From positions 62,001-126,000 of the forward strand of contig NZ_JAFMSY010000003.1 in NCBI RefSeq assembly GCF_017916455.1: a stretch of 64,000 nt of DNA, in the 5' to 3' direction. Positions 17,206-24,514 of this stretch are shown piece after piece; position 1 is the stretch's first letter; each line of letters opens with the position of its first letter. The DNA comes from Nocardioides xinjiangensis (GTDB taxonomy: Bacteria; Actinomycetota; Actinomycetes; Propionibacteriales; Nocardioidaceae). The notes under the pieces are model-generated. The model was not told the DNA's origin and did no database searches. It was given only the letters and a program-made list of their open reading frames with translations. Both the position numbers and the translations under genes were made by a program.

Positions 17206-17928
17206 GTGAAGGACTACGGGCAGTACTGTCCGGTCGCGCTGGCGAGTGCCGTCATCGCGGAGCGCTGGACGCCGCTGATCGTCCGTGAGCTGGTCCTGGG
17301 CGGGAAGAGGTTCAACGAGATCGACCGCGGTCTGCCGGGCATCTCGCGCACCTTGCTCAAGCAGCGCCTCGAGCACCTGCAGCGCAAGGGCGTCGTCGAC
17401 CGGGTCGCCACGCCGACCGGTCACGAGTACCACCTGACCCCTGCGGGCCGTGACCTCGAGAAGGTCATCATGGCCGTCGGCGAGTGGGCGGTCCGCTGGA
17501 TGTTCAGCGAGCCCGAGCCGCGCGAGGTCGACCCGGTCACCCTGACCTGGTGGATGTCGCGGCGCCTCGACGTCGCCGCGCTGCCCGACCGGCGCACGGT
17601 CGTGCAGTTCGACTACGCGGGCGACGCCCCGACCCGGATCTGGATGGTCATCGAGCGTCGCGAGACCTCCGTCTGCACGGACCCGCCGGGCTTCGAGACC
17701 GACCTGGTCGTCGTGGTGGCGCCCGTGGACCTGATGCGGGTGTTCTCCGGCATCGTCACCTACCCCGAGGCCCTGGCCCAGGGCGCGCTCACGCTGACCG
17801 GTCCGCCGCGGCTGGTCCGTGACTTCCCGCGCTGGTGCGCCTGGAGCCCGTTCGCGCCGGCGGTGCGGGAGCGCCTGGGCCTGCCTCCCGGGGATGCCGC
17901 GCCGGAGCCCAGGCAGCCGGCGCCCTGA
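17206..17928 (+). CDS. HxlR-family transcriptional regulator with C-terminal SCP2-like domain
   Basis: A 240-residue protein. Residues 1-110 are an HxlR winged helix (YCPVALASAVIAERWTPLIVRELVLGGKRFNEI with the typical Cys near the start). Residues 115-235 resemble the sterol-carrier-like domain often fused to HxlR proteins in actinobacteria (VQFDYAGDAPTRIWMVIERRE). GTG at 17206 is chosen as the start since it gives the usual HxlR N-terminus. It is divergent from the methyltransferase gene, its likely target, and is followed 59 bp later by an AraC-type gene. Confidence 0.87.
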   Translation: MKDYGQYCPVALASAVIAERWTPLIVRELVLGGKRFNEIDRGLPGISRTLLKQRLEHLQRKGVVDRVATPTGHEYHLTPAGRDLEKVIMAVGEWAVRWMFSEPEPREVDPVTLTWWMSRRLDVAALPDRRTVVQFDYAGDAPTRIWMVIERRETSVCTDPPGFETDLVVVVAPVDLMRVFSGIVTYPEALAQGALTLTGPPRLVRDFPRWCAWSPFAPAVRERLGLPPGDAAPEPRQPAP

Positions 17929-17987
17929 CGGCGCACAGGGCAATTCCGGTCGGGCGGACCACTCGTCCGGTCCCGCAGACTGGGGCC

Positions 17988-18893
17988 ATGACCGAGTCGG
18001 GACGCGACCGCCTCCGCGAGCTCCTCGACGCCGTGCTGGACGAGGACCACGCGACCCTCGCCGACATGGCCGGCGGCGCGTACGCCTCGCCGTTCCACTT
18101 CAACCGGCGCCTGCGCCGCGACGCGGGCGAGCCGCCCGTCGCGATGCGCCGGCGCGTCATGCTGGAGCGGGCCGCCTGGCGGATCGCCGGAGGGTCGAGC
18201 GTCACCGACGCGGCGTTCGAGGCCGGCTACGAGTCGGTGGAGGGCTTCGCTCGCGCGTACAGCAGGGCCTTCGGGCACCCGCCCAGCACGCCGGCGTCCG
18301 GGCACTGGCTCCCGGCCCCCAACGGCATCCACTTCCACCCACCCATGTCGCTGTGGGTGCAGTCCACGGAGCAGCGCGTGAACCCCATCACCGAGCACCT
18401 CGTCCGCCACGACCTCGACGACACGCGGACCCTCCTCGACCTCGCCAAGGGCGTGCCGGCGGACGCCTACGAGGCACCGCTGCTCCCGGGGATGCAGGTC
18501 CTCGGCTTCGACGGCCCGGACGAGTCGCTGGCGCAGCTGCTGGAGCACCAGGTCGCGACGAAGGAGATCTGGCTCGCCGCGATCGAGGGCGCCGACCTCC
18601 CGCCCGCGGCCGGGCGCGACCCGGCGACCCTGCTGTCGCGCCACGACGAGGTGGCGCCGAGGTGGCTCGCGACGGTGCGGGACCTCGACGCGCGCGGCGC
18701 CTGGGAGGACCGGCTCGTCGACGCCCTCTGCGACCCGCCGGAGAGCTTCGTGATGGCCAGCGTCCTCGCCCACGTGGTGACCTACTCCGCGGCCCGCCGG
18801 CAGCTCGCGCGGCACCTCCTGCTGCGGCACGGCGTTGTGGTCGACGACGGCGACCCGATCACCTGGCTGCGCCGCCAGCGCGGCGAGGAGTGA
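17988..18893 (+). CDS. AraC-type HTH protein fused to a DinB-like domain
   Basis: A 301-residue protein. Residues 1-105 form an AraC/XylS DNA-binding domain (SPFHFNRRLRRDAG, then SVTDAAFEAGYESVEGFARAYSRAFGHPPS). Residues 125-290 look like a DinB/YfiT-type four-helix domain (ITEHLVRHDLDDTRTLLDLA and VLAHVVTYSAARRQLARHL). The AraC domain being N-terminal with a DinB-like C-terminal partner is less common than the usual arrangement; DinB-superfamily enzymes are metal-dependent thiol transferases, so this could be a thiol-stress sensor. The ligand is unknown. Confidence 0.83.
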   Translation: MTESGRDRLRELLDAVLDEDHATLADMAGGAYASPFHFNRRLRRDAGEPPVAMRRRVMLERAAWRIAGGSSVTDAAFEAGYESVEGFARAYSRAFGHPPSTPASGHWLPAPNGIHFHPPMSLWVQSTEQRVNPITEHLVRHDLDDTRTLLDLAKGVPADAYEAPLLPGMQVLGFDGPDESLAQLLEHQVATKEIWLAAIEGADLPPAAGRDPATLLSRHDEVAPRWLATVRDLDARGAWEDRLVDALCDPPESFVMASVLAHVVTYSAARRQLARHLLLRHGVVVDDGDPITWLRRQRGEE

Positions 18894-18923
18894 GGACCGG
18901 ACCGGGCCTCGCCCTCAGGAGGT

Positions 18924-18939
18924 TGAGGACCAGTCCTCA
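18924..18939 (-). terminator. Hairpin at the convergent ends of the AraC-type and repair genes
   Basis: TGAGGAC (18924-18930) and GTCCTCA (18933-18939) form an inverted repeat that includes the stop codon of the minus-strand gene. A third copy of TGAGGAC at 18891 contains the stop of the plus-strand gene. Probably a weak bidirectional terminator. Confidence 0.35.
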
Positions 18940-20019
18940 GAACGCGTAGCGCACCCGGCACTCCGGCAGCTTGTCGGCGAGGAGGTCGGTGAGCTGCTTC
19001 ACCCAGCGCCCCTTCCAGCCGGTGCGGTAGCGCACGTTGACCTGGCCGCTCTGGCTGCGCTTGGGCTGCTGCAGGTCGGGCCGCCACAGCAGCTCCTCGC
19101 CGCGGGGGTGCCAGCCGAGGTTCACCTCGTGCAGGTCCTCGTTGTGCGTCAGGAAGATGACCTCCGCGGCCAGCTGTGCCCGGGTGCGGGGGCTGGTGCC
19201 GTCGGCGACCTGCTCGAGCAGCTCGGACCACTCCTCCAGCCAGGTCTCGTGGACGATGACCGGGCTGAGGTTGACGTGGACCTCGTAGCCCGCCTCGACG
19301 AAGTCGTCCATCGCGGCGATGCGGTCGGCGATCTTGGAGGTGCGGACGTCGACCAGCCGCGACGTGCCCTCGGGCATGAGGCTGAACCGCACGCGGGTCC
19401 CGCCGCGCGGGTCCCAGGTCAGCAGGTCGCGGTTGACCAGCTTGGTCGCGAAGCTGGCCTTGGCGTTGGGCAGCCGGGCGAACAGGTCGACCAGGTCGCG
19501 CACGTTGTCGGAGACCAGCGCGTCGGCCGAGCAGTCGCTGTTCTCGCCGATGTCGTAGACCCAGTCCACCGGGTCGCACTGGTTGGGCTCCGGCTTTACG
19601 CCCTGCCGCCCCGCGTGGCGCTCGAGGTATCCCAGCACCGCCTCGATGTTGGCGAACACGGTGATGGGGTTCGCGAAGCCCTTGCGACGCGGGACGTAGC
19701 AGTAGGAGCACGCCATGGCACAGCCGTTGGCGGTCGACGGCGCGATCCAGTCGCTCGAGCGCTCGTTGCGCCGGGCGCTGAGGGACTTCTTCTCGCCCAG
19801 GACCAGCACCTCCTGCTTGTTGCGCACCCAGTCCTCCACGGCGCCGGCGTTGCCGTAGAGGCCGGGGATCGCCTGGTGCGACAGCACCTCGATGCGCTCG
19901 GCGTCGGGGAACCGGTCGAGCACCTCGCGGGCGCGGGCGAAGCGCTCGATGTCGCGCTCGTGGTAGATGCGGCGGACGTCGAGGAGGCGGTCGGCCAGCG
20001 CGGTGGGGACCCGGCTCAC
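18937..20019 (-). CDS. Spore photoproduct lyase family radical SAM protein
   Basis: A 360-residue radical SAM protein with the cluster motif C100-x3-C104-x2-C107 (CAMACSYCYVP), as in spore photoproduct lyase. The upstream segment IPGLYGN and the C-terminal VNVRYRTGWKGRWVKQLTDLL also fit this family. SP lyase repairs thymine dimers of the spore-photoproduct type in Firmicutes; homologues in non-sporulating actinobacteria are of uncertain role, possibly DNA repair during desiccation. GTG at 20019 overlaps the TGA of the upstream hydrolase gene, so both share the stress-type promoter in front of that gene. Confidence 0.9.
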   Translation of the reverse strand: MSRVPTALADRLLDVRRIYHERDIERFARAREVLDRFPDAERIEVLSHQAIPGLYGNAGAVEDWVRNKQEVLVLGEKKSLSARRNERSSDWIAPSTANGCAMACSYCYVPRRKGFANPITVFANIEAVLGYLERHAGRQGVKPEPNQCDPVDWVYDIGENSDCSADALVSDNVRDLVDLFARLPNAKASFATKLVNRDLLTWDPRGGTRVRFSLMPEGTSRLVDVRTSKIADRIAAMDDFVEAGYEVHVNLSPVIVHETWLEEWSELLEQVADGTSPRTRAQLAAEVIFLTHNEDLHEVNLGWHPRGEELLWRPDLQQPKRSQSGQVNVRYRTGWKGRWVKQLTDLLADKLPECRVRYAF

Positions 20020-20894
20020 GACGGCGGACCTCCGAGCCGGCCCTCGACGTCGACGACGTGGGCACGCACCTCGTCGGCGACCGCCTCGGGGTGGGTCCGA
20101 GGAGCCCAGTGCCCCGCGGCCAGGTGGCGGCGGCGGAGGTTCTCGCACCACGGGTCGCTGGCCGTGAGGGACCCCTCGCGGATGAACGGGTCGCGCGTGA
20201 GCGCGAGCTGCAGCACCGGCACCGACGTCCGCCGCTCGCGGGGGCGCCGCGCCGCGCCGCCGAGGTTCCCCCGGTAGTAGCGCAGGCCGGACACCATGTC
20301 GCGCCCGCCGGCGACCCGGAGGACGGGCGGGGCGAGGGAGGAGACGAGGAACGGCACGTAGGACGAGGAGACGGCCTGGCCGACCACGCCCGCGAGGCCA
20401 CCGGGACTCGGGTGGCGCAGCGTCCGGCGCACCCAGTCGGCGACATGGTCGAGGTTCGGGCCGCTGATCGAGGTGAAGGACGCCACCCGGCGCTCGGCGC
20501 CGGGCTCGCAGACGGCCTCCCACGCCTGAACCGAGCCCCAGTCGTGGCCGACCACGTGGGCGGGGCGGTCGGGGGACACCTCGTCGAGGACGGCCATCAG
20601 GTCCGCGGCCAGGCGGGGCAGCGCGAACGACGTGTCCGGAGCATCGGTGAGGGAGAGCCCCTGTCCGCGCGTGTCGTAGACCACGACGCGCAGGTCCTCG
20701 GCGAGGCGCCTCGCCACCGGGAGCCAGAGCCGGTGCGTGTCGGGATAGCCGTGCACCAGCACCACCGGGGGCGCGTCGGGGTCGCCGGTCTCGTGCACCG
20801 CGAGGTCCACCCCGTCCGCGTGCACGGTGCGCTGCCGCCAGCGGCGGCCTGGGCCGGGGGCCGGCCCGGGAGGGTGGTCGTCTGCCGCGTCCAT
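20016..20894 (-). CDS. Alpha/beta hydrolase
   Basis: A 292-residue alpha/beta-hydrolase of the epoxide hydrolase/haloalkane dehalogenase-like group. Visible landmarks are the oxyanion motif VLVHGYPDTHRLW, the nucleophile elbow VGHDWGSVQAW (Asp in GHDWG, as in epoxide hydrolases) and a C-terminal AAGHWAPRTHPE with the catalytic His. ATG at 20894 begins 8 nt after a sigma-B-type -10. It is translationally coupled to the SP-lyase-like gene downstream. Substrate unknown. Confidence 0.88.
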   Translation of the reverse strand: MDAADDHPPGPAPGPGRRWRQRTVHADGVDLAVHETGDPDAPPVVLVHGYPDTHRLWLPVARRLAEDLRVVVYDTRGQGLSLTDAPDTSFALPRLAADLMAVLDEVSPDRPAHVVGHDWGSVQAWEAVCEPGAERRVASFTSISGPNLDHVADWVRRTLRHPSPGGLAGVVGQAVSSSYVPFLVSSLAPPVLRVAGGRDMVSGLRYYRGNLGGAARRPRERRTSVPVLQLALTRDPFIREGSLTASDPWCENLRRRHLAAGHWAPRTHPEAVADEVRAHVVDVEGRLGGPPS

Positions 20895-20902
20895 GCCGCC
20901 CG

Positions 20903-20927
20903 GTACCCCGGTGGCGTCCGTCCAGCC
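20903..20927 (-). promoter_or_regulatory. Sigma-B-type promoter motif before the hydrolase/SP-lyase operon
   Basis: Read on the minus strand: GGCT, 15-bp spacer, GGGTAC. The -10 ends 8 nt before the ATG at 20894, the same leaderless geometry seen at other starts in this region. Confidence 0.5.
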
Positions 20928-20929
20928 GT

Positions 20930-21271
20930 TCAGCGTCGCAGCACCTTCTCCATCGGCCGACCCTTGGCCAGCTCGTCGACCAGCTTGTCGAGGTAGCGGA
21001 TCCGCCGCATGAGCGGGTCGTCGACCTCCTGCACCTTCACCCCGCAGACCGAGCCGGTGATCTGCTCGGCACGCGGGTTGAGCGTGGCCTGCGCGAAGAA
21101 GTCCTCGAAGGTGGTGCCCGCCGCGAGGTGGGCCTGCAGCGTCTCCGCGTCGAACCCGGTCAGCCACGCGATGACCTCGTCGACCTCGCTCCGGCTGCGC
21201 CCCTTCCGCTCCGCCTTCGCCACGTAGTGGGGATAGACCGAGGCCACGCTCGTGGTGAAGATCCGGTGCAT
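20930..21271 (-). CDS. DUF2200 domain-containing protein
   Basis: A 113-residue protein beginning [22 protein letters not shown], a signature of DUF2200. It also contains [13 protein letters not shown] and a short region with [18 protein letters not shown]. It is a small cytoplasmic protein of unknown function found widely in bacteria. ATG at 21271 gives the canonical family start; an earlier in-frame ATG would add ten non-family residues. It runs in the same direction as the lysine-rich gene upstream (31-bp gap). Confidence 0.87.
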   Translation of the reverse strand: MHRIFTTSVASVYPHYVAKAERKGRSRSEVDEVIAWLTGFDAETLQAHLAAGTTFEDFFAQATLNPRAEQITGSVCGVKVQEVDDPLMRRIRYLDKLVDELAKGRPMEKVLRR

Positions 21272-21301
21272 GCCTTCGAGGATAGGTGCCGGGACCGACA
21301 C

Positions 21302-21979
21302 TCAGCCCTTGTCGGGGTCGGCCGCCCTGCTCAGGACCTCGGACTCGCTGGCGACGGCCTTGACGGTCGCCGGGTCGACCAGGGGCTCGGTGCCGGGCTG
21401 GTGGAGGTCGGTGTCGGTCGTGTCGGGGTTGAAGCCCTCGGCGGCCGCCGGGATGCCGGACGGGGTGGTCAGGTCGTCGACGGTCTCGTCGGCTGCTCCG
21501 GCAGCCACCTCGGCCTCGCTCATGCCGAGGGCGGGGGCGAGCACCGCCGCCTTCTTGGACGGGGCCTTCTTGGCCGGGGCCTTCTTCGCTGCGGCCTTCT
21601 TCGCCGGAGCCTTCTTGGCGGCAGCCTTCTCGGCCGGGGCCTTCTTGGCGGCGGCCTTCTTGGCGGGCGCCTTCTTCGCGGCGGTCCCGTCGGCCGGAGC
21701 CGTACGCGTCCCCAGCACCTCGTCCACCACGGGAGCGGGCGCCGCATCGGCCTCGGACCCGGCGTCGGATGCGGCGTCGGGTGCGGCCGTCCACGGGGCG
21801 CCGGCGGGCACGGGCGTCGCCCCGGTGGCACGCTCGACGGCCCAGCCGACGACGCGTGCCGTGGTGCGGAGGCCGGCCCGGGCGGCGCCCACGGACGTGC
21901 CGATCGTCGCTCCGGCGACGGCGCCAGCGGTCCGGGCGGGATGGGTGATCACTCCGGTGACCGTGCGGATGGGGTTCAC
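21302..21979 (-). CDS. Histone H1-like protein with AKKAPAKKA repeats
   Basis: A 225-residue protein. The N-terminus (residues 1-55) is rich in Ala, Gly and Thr and could form a weak membrane-associated helix (TVTGVITHPARTAGAVAGATIGTSVGAA). Residues about 97-147 are lysine/alanine/proline repeats of the type AAKKAPAKK, resembling eukaryotic histone H1 tails and actinobacterial HupB/Lsr2-partner tails. The remaining C-terminus is acidic. GTG at 21979 is preceded by GAGGACGACTC. A sigma-B-type promoter and a 12-bp palindrome lie upstream. A DNA-binding or nucleoid-protection role under stress is inferred from composition only. Confidence 0.8.
   Translation of the reverse strand: MNPIRTVTGVITHPARTAGAVAGATIGTSVGAARAGLRTTARVVGWAVERATGATPVPAGAPWTAAPDAASDAGSEADAAPAPVVDEVLGTRTAPADGTAAKKAPAKKAAAKKAPAEKAAAKKAPAKKAAAKKAPAKKAPSKKAAVLAPALGMSEAEVAAGAADETVDDLTTPSGIPAAAEGFNPDTTDTDLHQPGTEPLVDPATVKAVASESEVLSRAADPDKG
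21538..21690 (-). repeat. Coding tandem repeat encoding AKKAPAKKA units
   Basis: About ten imperfect 12-15-bp units of the GCCTTCTTGGCGG type encode Lys-Lys-Ala/Pro repeats in the histone-H1-like protein. Repeat number is likely to vary between strains by slippage or recombination. Confidence 0.8.
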
Positions 21980-21997
21980 GAGTCGTCCTCTCGTCGG

Positions 21998-22009
21998 GGG
22001 GTGCACCCC
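21998..22009. promoter_or_regulatory. 12-bp palindrome GGGGTGCACCCC in the leader of the H1-like gene
   Basis: A perfect palindrome between the sigma-B-type -10 (22015-22020) and the GTG at 21979. It could be a repressor site or a small leader hairpin. No regulator is assignable. Confidence 0.3.
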
Positions 22010-22014
22010 GTGCC

Positions 22015-22040
22015 GTACCCAGTCGGCGGCCGTCCCAGAC
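22015..22040 (-). promoter_or_regulatory. Sigma-B-type promoter motif before the H1-like gene
   Basis: Read on the minus strand: GTCT, 16-bp spacer, GGGTAC. It lies 35 nt before the GTG start and is back to back with the divergent motif serving the DUF4383 gene. Confidence 0.5.
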
Positions 22041-22099
22041 CTCCCCGGCACGTGGCGTGGGCCACGTCGAGCCGGACCCCGCTTTCGGGGTGGGTCGGT

Positions 22100-22124
22100 G
22101 CGTGCGAGGCGAGCCAATGGGTAC
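22100..22124 (+). promoter_or_regulatory. Sigma-B-type promoter motif before the DUF4383 gene
   Basis: GCGT (22100-22103), a 15-bp spacer and GGGTAC (22119-22124), 52 nt before the ATG. A small hairpin ACCCCG/CGGGGT (22076-22091) lies just upstream. Confidence 0.5.
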
Positions 22125-22176
22125 GGGGGAGGTCCACGGACGCCGACATCCACGGCGTCGAGAGGAGGAAACACCC

Positions 22177-22641
22177 ATGACCGAGCGCGCACACCTCAAC
22201 ACCGGTCGGAACACCAAGGGCTCACCCGTCCAGGCGGCGGCCGTCCTCGTTGGCGCCACCTTCCTGCTCGTCGGGGTCCTGGGGTTCATCCCCGGCATCA
22301 CCACGCAGTACGACGGGCTCGAGGCGGCCGGGCACGAGTCCCACGCCAAGCTCCTCGGCATCTTCCAGGTGTCGATCCTGCACAACGTCGTCCACCTGCT
22401 CTTCGGCGCCGCCGGCCTGGCGCTGGCGCGCACCGCGTCCACTGCCCGCACCTTCCTCATCGGCGGCGGCGCGATCTACCTCGTGCTGTGGCTCTACGGG
22501 CTGGTGATCGACAAGTCGTCGCAGGCCAACTTCGTGCCCCTCAACACCGCCGACGACTGGCTGCACTTCGTCCTCGGCGTCGCCATGATCGGGCTCGGCG
22601 TCGTCCTCGGGAAGCGCAGCCGGGGCTCCGTCACCGCCTGA
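22177..22641 (+). CDS. DUF4383 integral membrane protein
   Basis: A 154-residue protein with four hydrophobic segments (for example AAVLVGATFLLVGVLGFI and FLIGGGAIYLVLWLYGLVI) and the family motif SILHNVVHLLFGAAGL, plus NTADDWLHFVLGVAMIGLG. DUF4383 proteins occur in actinobacterial stress and desiccation-linked loci, but their function is unknown. ATG at 22177 has AGAGGAGG upstream. Followed after 5 bp by an MBL-fold hydrolase gene, which it may share a transcript with. Confidence 0.9.
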   Translation: MTERAHLNTGRNTKGSPVQAAAVLVGATFLLVGVLGFIPGITTQYDGLEAAGHESHAKLLGIFQVSILHNVVHLLFGAAGLALARTASTARTFLIGGGAIYLVLWLYGLVIDKSSQANFVPLNTADDWLHFVLGVAMIGLGVVLGKRSRGSVTA

Positions 22642-22646
22642 GCCCC

Positions 22647-23447
22647 ATGACGACGGGCGACAGGCTCCACTTCATCGGCAACGCGACCACGGTGGTCACG
22701 TTGGGGTCCTTCACGCTGTTGACGGACCCCAACTTCCTGCACCGCGGCCAGCGCGCCTACCTGGGGTGGGGCCTGTGGACCCGTCGCCTGACGGATCCGG
22801 CCCTCGAGCCCGAGCAGCTGCCGCCGCTGGACGCGGTGCTGCTCTCGCACCTGCACGGGGACCACTTCGACCGGGTCGCCAAGGCGCGGCTCGACCGGTC
22901 ACCGCCCGTGCTCTCCACGCCGGAGGCCGTGCGCCGGCTGGACTCGTGGGGGTTCGACGGCCAGGCGCTGCGCACCTGGCAGGAGCACACCCTCACCAAG
23001 GACGGCGAGGAGCTCCGCGTCACGGCCGTCCCCGGGATCCACGCGCGGGGGCTGCTCGGCAAGATGCTTCCCCCCGTGATGGGCAGCATCGTCGAGCACG
23101 TCGTCGGCGGCGAGGTGCGTCGGCGCGTCTACTTCAGCGGCGACACCCTCACCGGCTCGCACGTCGACGAGGTCCGTGAGCGGTTCCCCGGCATCGACGC
23201 CGCGGTCGTGCACCTCGGCGGCACCCGGGTGCTGTTCCGCACCGTCACCATGGACGCCCCGATGGGCGTCGACTTCGTCGAGCGGTGCCGGCCCGCGGTC
23301 GTGATTCCGGTGCACCACGACGACTACACCGTCTTCCGCTCGCCCGTCTCCGACTTCGAGGCCCGCGCACGCGAGCGGGGACTGCAGGCCACGCTGCGCC
23401 GCCCCGCCCACGGCGACGTCGTGAGCCTCGTCCCGACCACCGGCTGA
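22647..23447 (+). CDS. MBL-fold metal-dependent hydrolase (UlaG/NAPE-PLD-like)
   Basis: A 266-residue metallo-beta-lactamase-fold protein. The metal motif SHLHGDHFD (HxHxDH) is at about residue 72, with further ligands in VYFSGDTLTGSHV and VIPVHHDDY. The opening LHFIGNATTVVTLGSFTLLTDPNF is typical of the UlaG/NAPE-PLD-like branch of phosphodiesterase- or lactonase-type enzymes. It starts 5 bp after the DUF4383 gene and is probably in the same stress-promoted transcript. Substrate unknown. Confidence 0.88.
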   Translation: MTTGDRLHFIGNATTVVTLGSFTLLTDPNFLHRGQRAYLGWGLWTRRLTDPALEPEQLPPLDAVLLSHLHGDHFDRVAKARLDRSPPVLSTPEAVRRLDSWGFDGQALRTWQEHTLTKDGEELRVTAVPGIHARGLLGKMLPPVMGSIVEHVVGGEVRRRVYFSGDTLTGSHVDEVRERFPGIDAAVVHLGGTRVLFRTVTMDAPMGVDFVERCRPAVVIPVHHDDYTVFRSPVSDFEARARERGLQATLRRPAHGDVVSLVPTTG

Positions 23448-23463
23448 ACGAGCGCCCGCCGGC

Positions 23464-24204
23464 TCACTCCGCCCGGGACGGAAGGTCGACCGGCCGTCCG
23501 AGCAGCGGCGCCACCAGTCGTCGGATCGTGGCGCTCGGCGCCAGCCCGAGCTCGTCGGCGAGCAGCCGCCGGTAGTGGTCGTACTGGCGCAGCGCCTCGG
23601 CGTGGTTGTCCTCGGCCATGTGCACGGCGATCACCTGTCGGTGGGCGCTCTCCCGCAGCGGCTCCGAGCGCACCGCGCCCAGCCCGGCGCGCAGCGCGTC
23701 GTGGTAGCGGCCGGCACGGCACAGCAGGTCGGCGCCCCGCTCGAGGGCGTGCAGGCGGCGCTGCCGGAACGACTCCTGCTCCACCGACAGCCAGTCGTCG
23801 TGCCAGCTCGGCAGCAGGTCCTGGGTGAGCAGCGACAGGTCCGGCAGGTCCTCGACGCTCGGCGAGTCGGTGCCGCACAGCAGGCTGGCGCGGGCCTCGG
23901 CCTCCCACAGGTCGACGCTCAGGTCGGGGTGCAGCCACACCTCGAGCGCGTCGCCGAGGACGAGCGCGCGGCCGCGGTCGCGCGGCAGCCGCCACAGCAC
24001 CGAGCGCAGGGTGGAGGTGGCGCGCGCGGGATCGGAGTCCGGGCGCATCATCTCGGCGAGGGCGCTGCGCGAGGCGCGGCGTCCCTGGTGGAGCACGGCG
24101 AGCAGGGCGAGCAGGCGGCGTGCGCTGGCCGGGACGGCGTGCGGCTGTCCGTCGATGTCGAGCCGGAACCCTCCGAGCAGGTTGAGTCGTGCCGTCAACG
24201 CCAC
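23464..24204 (-). CDS. SARP-family transcriptional regulator (AfsR/BTAD type)
   Basis: A 246-residue stand-alone SARP: an OmpR-like winged helix (LNLLGGFRLDIDGQPHAVPASARRLLALLAVL then TLRSVLWRLPR) at residues 1-95 followed by a bacterial transcriptional activation domain (about 100-240: ERGADLLCRAGRYHDALRAGLGAVRSEPLRESAHRQVIAVH). No NB-ARC or sensor domain is attached. SARPs activate by binding direct heptamer repeats spaced 11 bp; just such repeats lie at 24372-24400 in the divergent gap towards manganese catalase. It is not near any secondary-metabolite cluster. Confidence 0.9.
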   Translation of the reverse strand: MALTARLNLLGGFRLDIDGQPHAVPASARRLLALLAVLHQGRRASRSALAEMMRPDSDPARATSTLRSVLWRLPRDRGRALVLGDALEVWLHPDLSVDLWEAEARASLLCGTDSPSVEDLPDLSLLTQDLLPSWHDDWLSVEQESFRQRRLHALERGADLLCRAGRYHDALRAGLGAVRSEPLRESAHRQVIAVHMAEDNHAEALRQYDHYRRLLADELGLAPSATIRRLVAPLLGRPVDLPSRAE

Positions 24205-24371
24205 AGCGCCTCCCCAGATCGCGATCGCGTGCGCTGTCAGTGCCCCTCACCCGGGCGTCCATGCATTCCCGGTGACGCCGCCGTGACGCCGCGCCGCGCC
24301 GGCCGCGACGGCCCGTCGGCGATGGGTGGACACCGCCGGAACGCCGGGCGGGAGCCTCGGACGACTCGCGG
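24205..24371. other. Divergent gap, left part: promoter side of the SARP gene
   Basis: No gene is visible between the SARP start and the manganese catalase start (310 bp). This left part is GC-rich with no clear promoter. An isolated GGACA at 24328-24332 lies 45 bp before the repeat array described separately. Confidence 0.4.
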
Positions 24372-24400
24372 GGGACACGTAGTGGACAGGCAGGGGACAC
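24372..24400 (+). promoter_or_regulatory. SARP-type operator: three GGACA heptamers at 11-bp spacing
   Basis: GGGACAC (24372-24378), TGGACAG (24383-24389) and GGGACAC (24394-24400) repeat every 11 bp exactly. SARP activators bind heptamer direct repeats with this spacing immediately upstream of the -10. The last heptamer is 6 bp before TACGGC at 24407, a poor but possible -10 for the manganese catalase transcript. Confidence 0.6.
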
Positions 24401-24514
24401 GAGGCGTACGGCAGCGCAGCCGCCGCCGTCACGGGGACCGAACGGCTCTCCGGGAGCGTGGACGGCCAGGAGCGACACCCGCTCCTGCCACCCCACGCGA
24501 TCGGAAGGACCGTC

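Noticed and set aside
23464..24204. A secondary-metabolite cluster around the SARP gene
   Set aside because: No biosynthetic enzymes of PKS, NRPS, terpene or RiPP type are found on either side.
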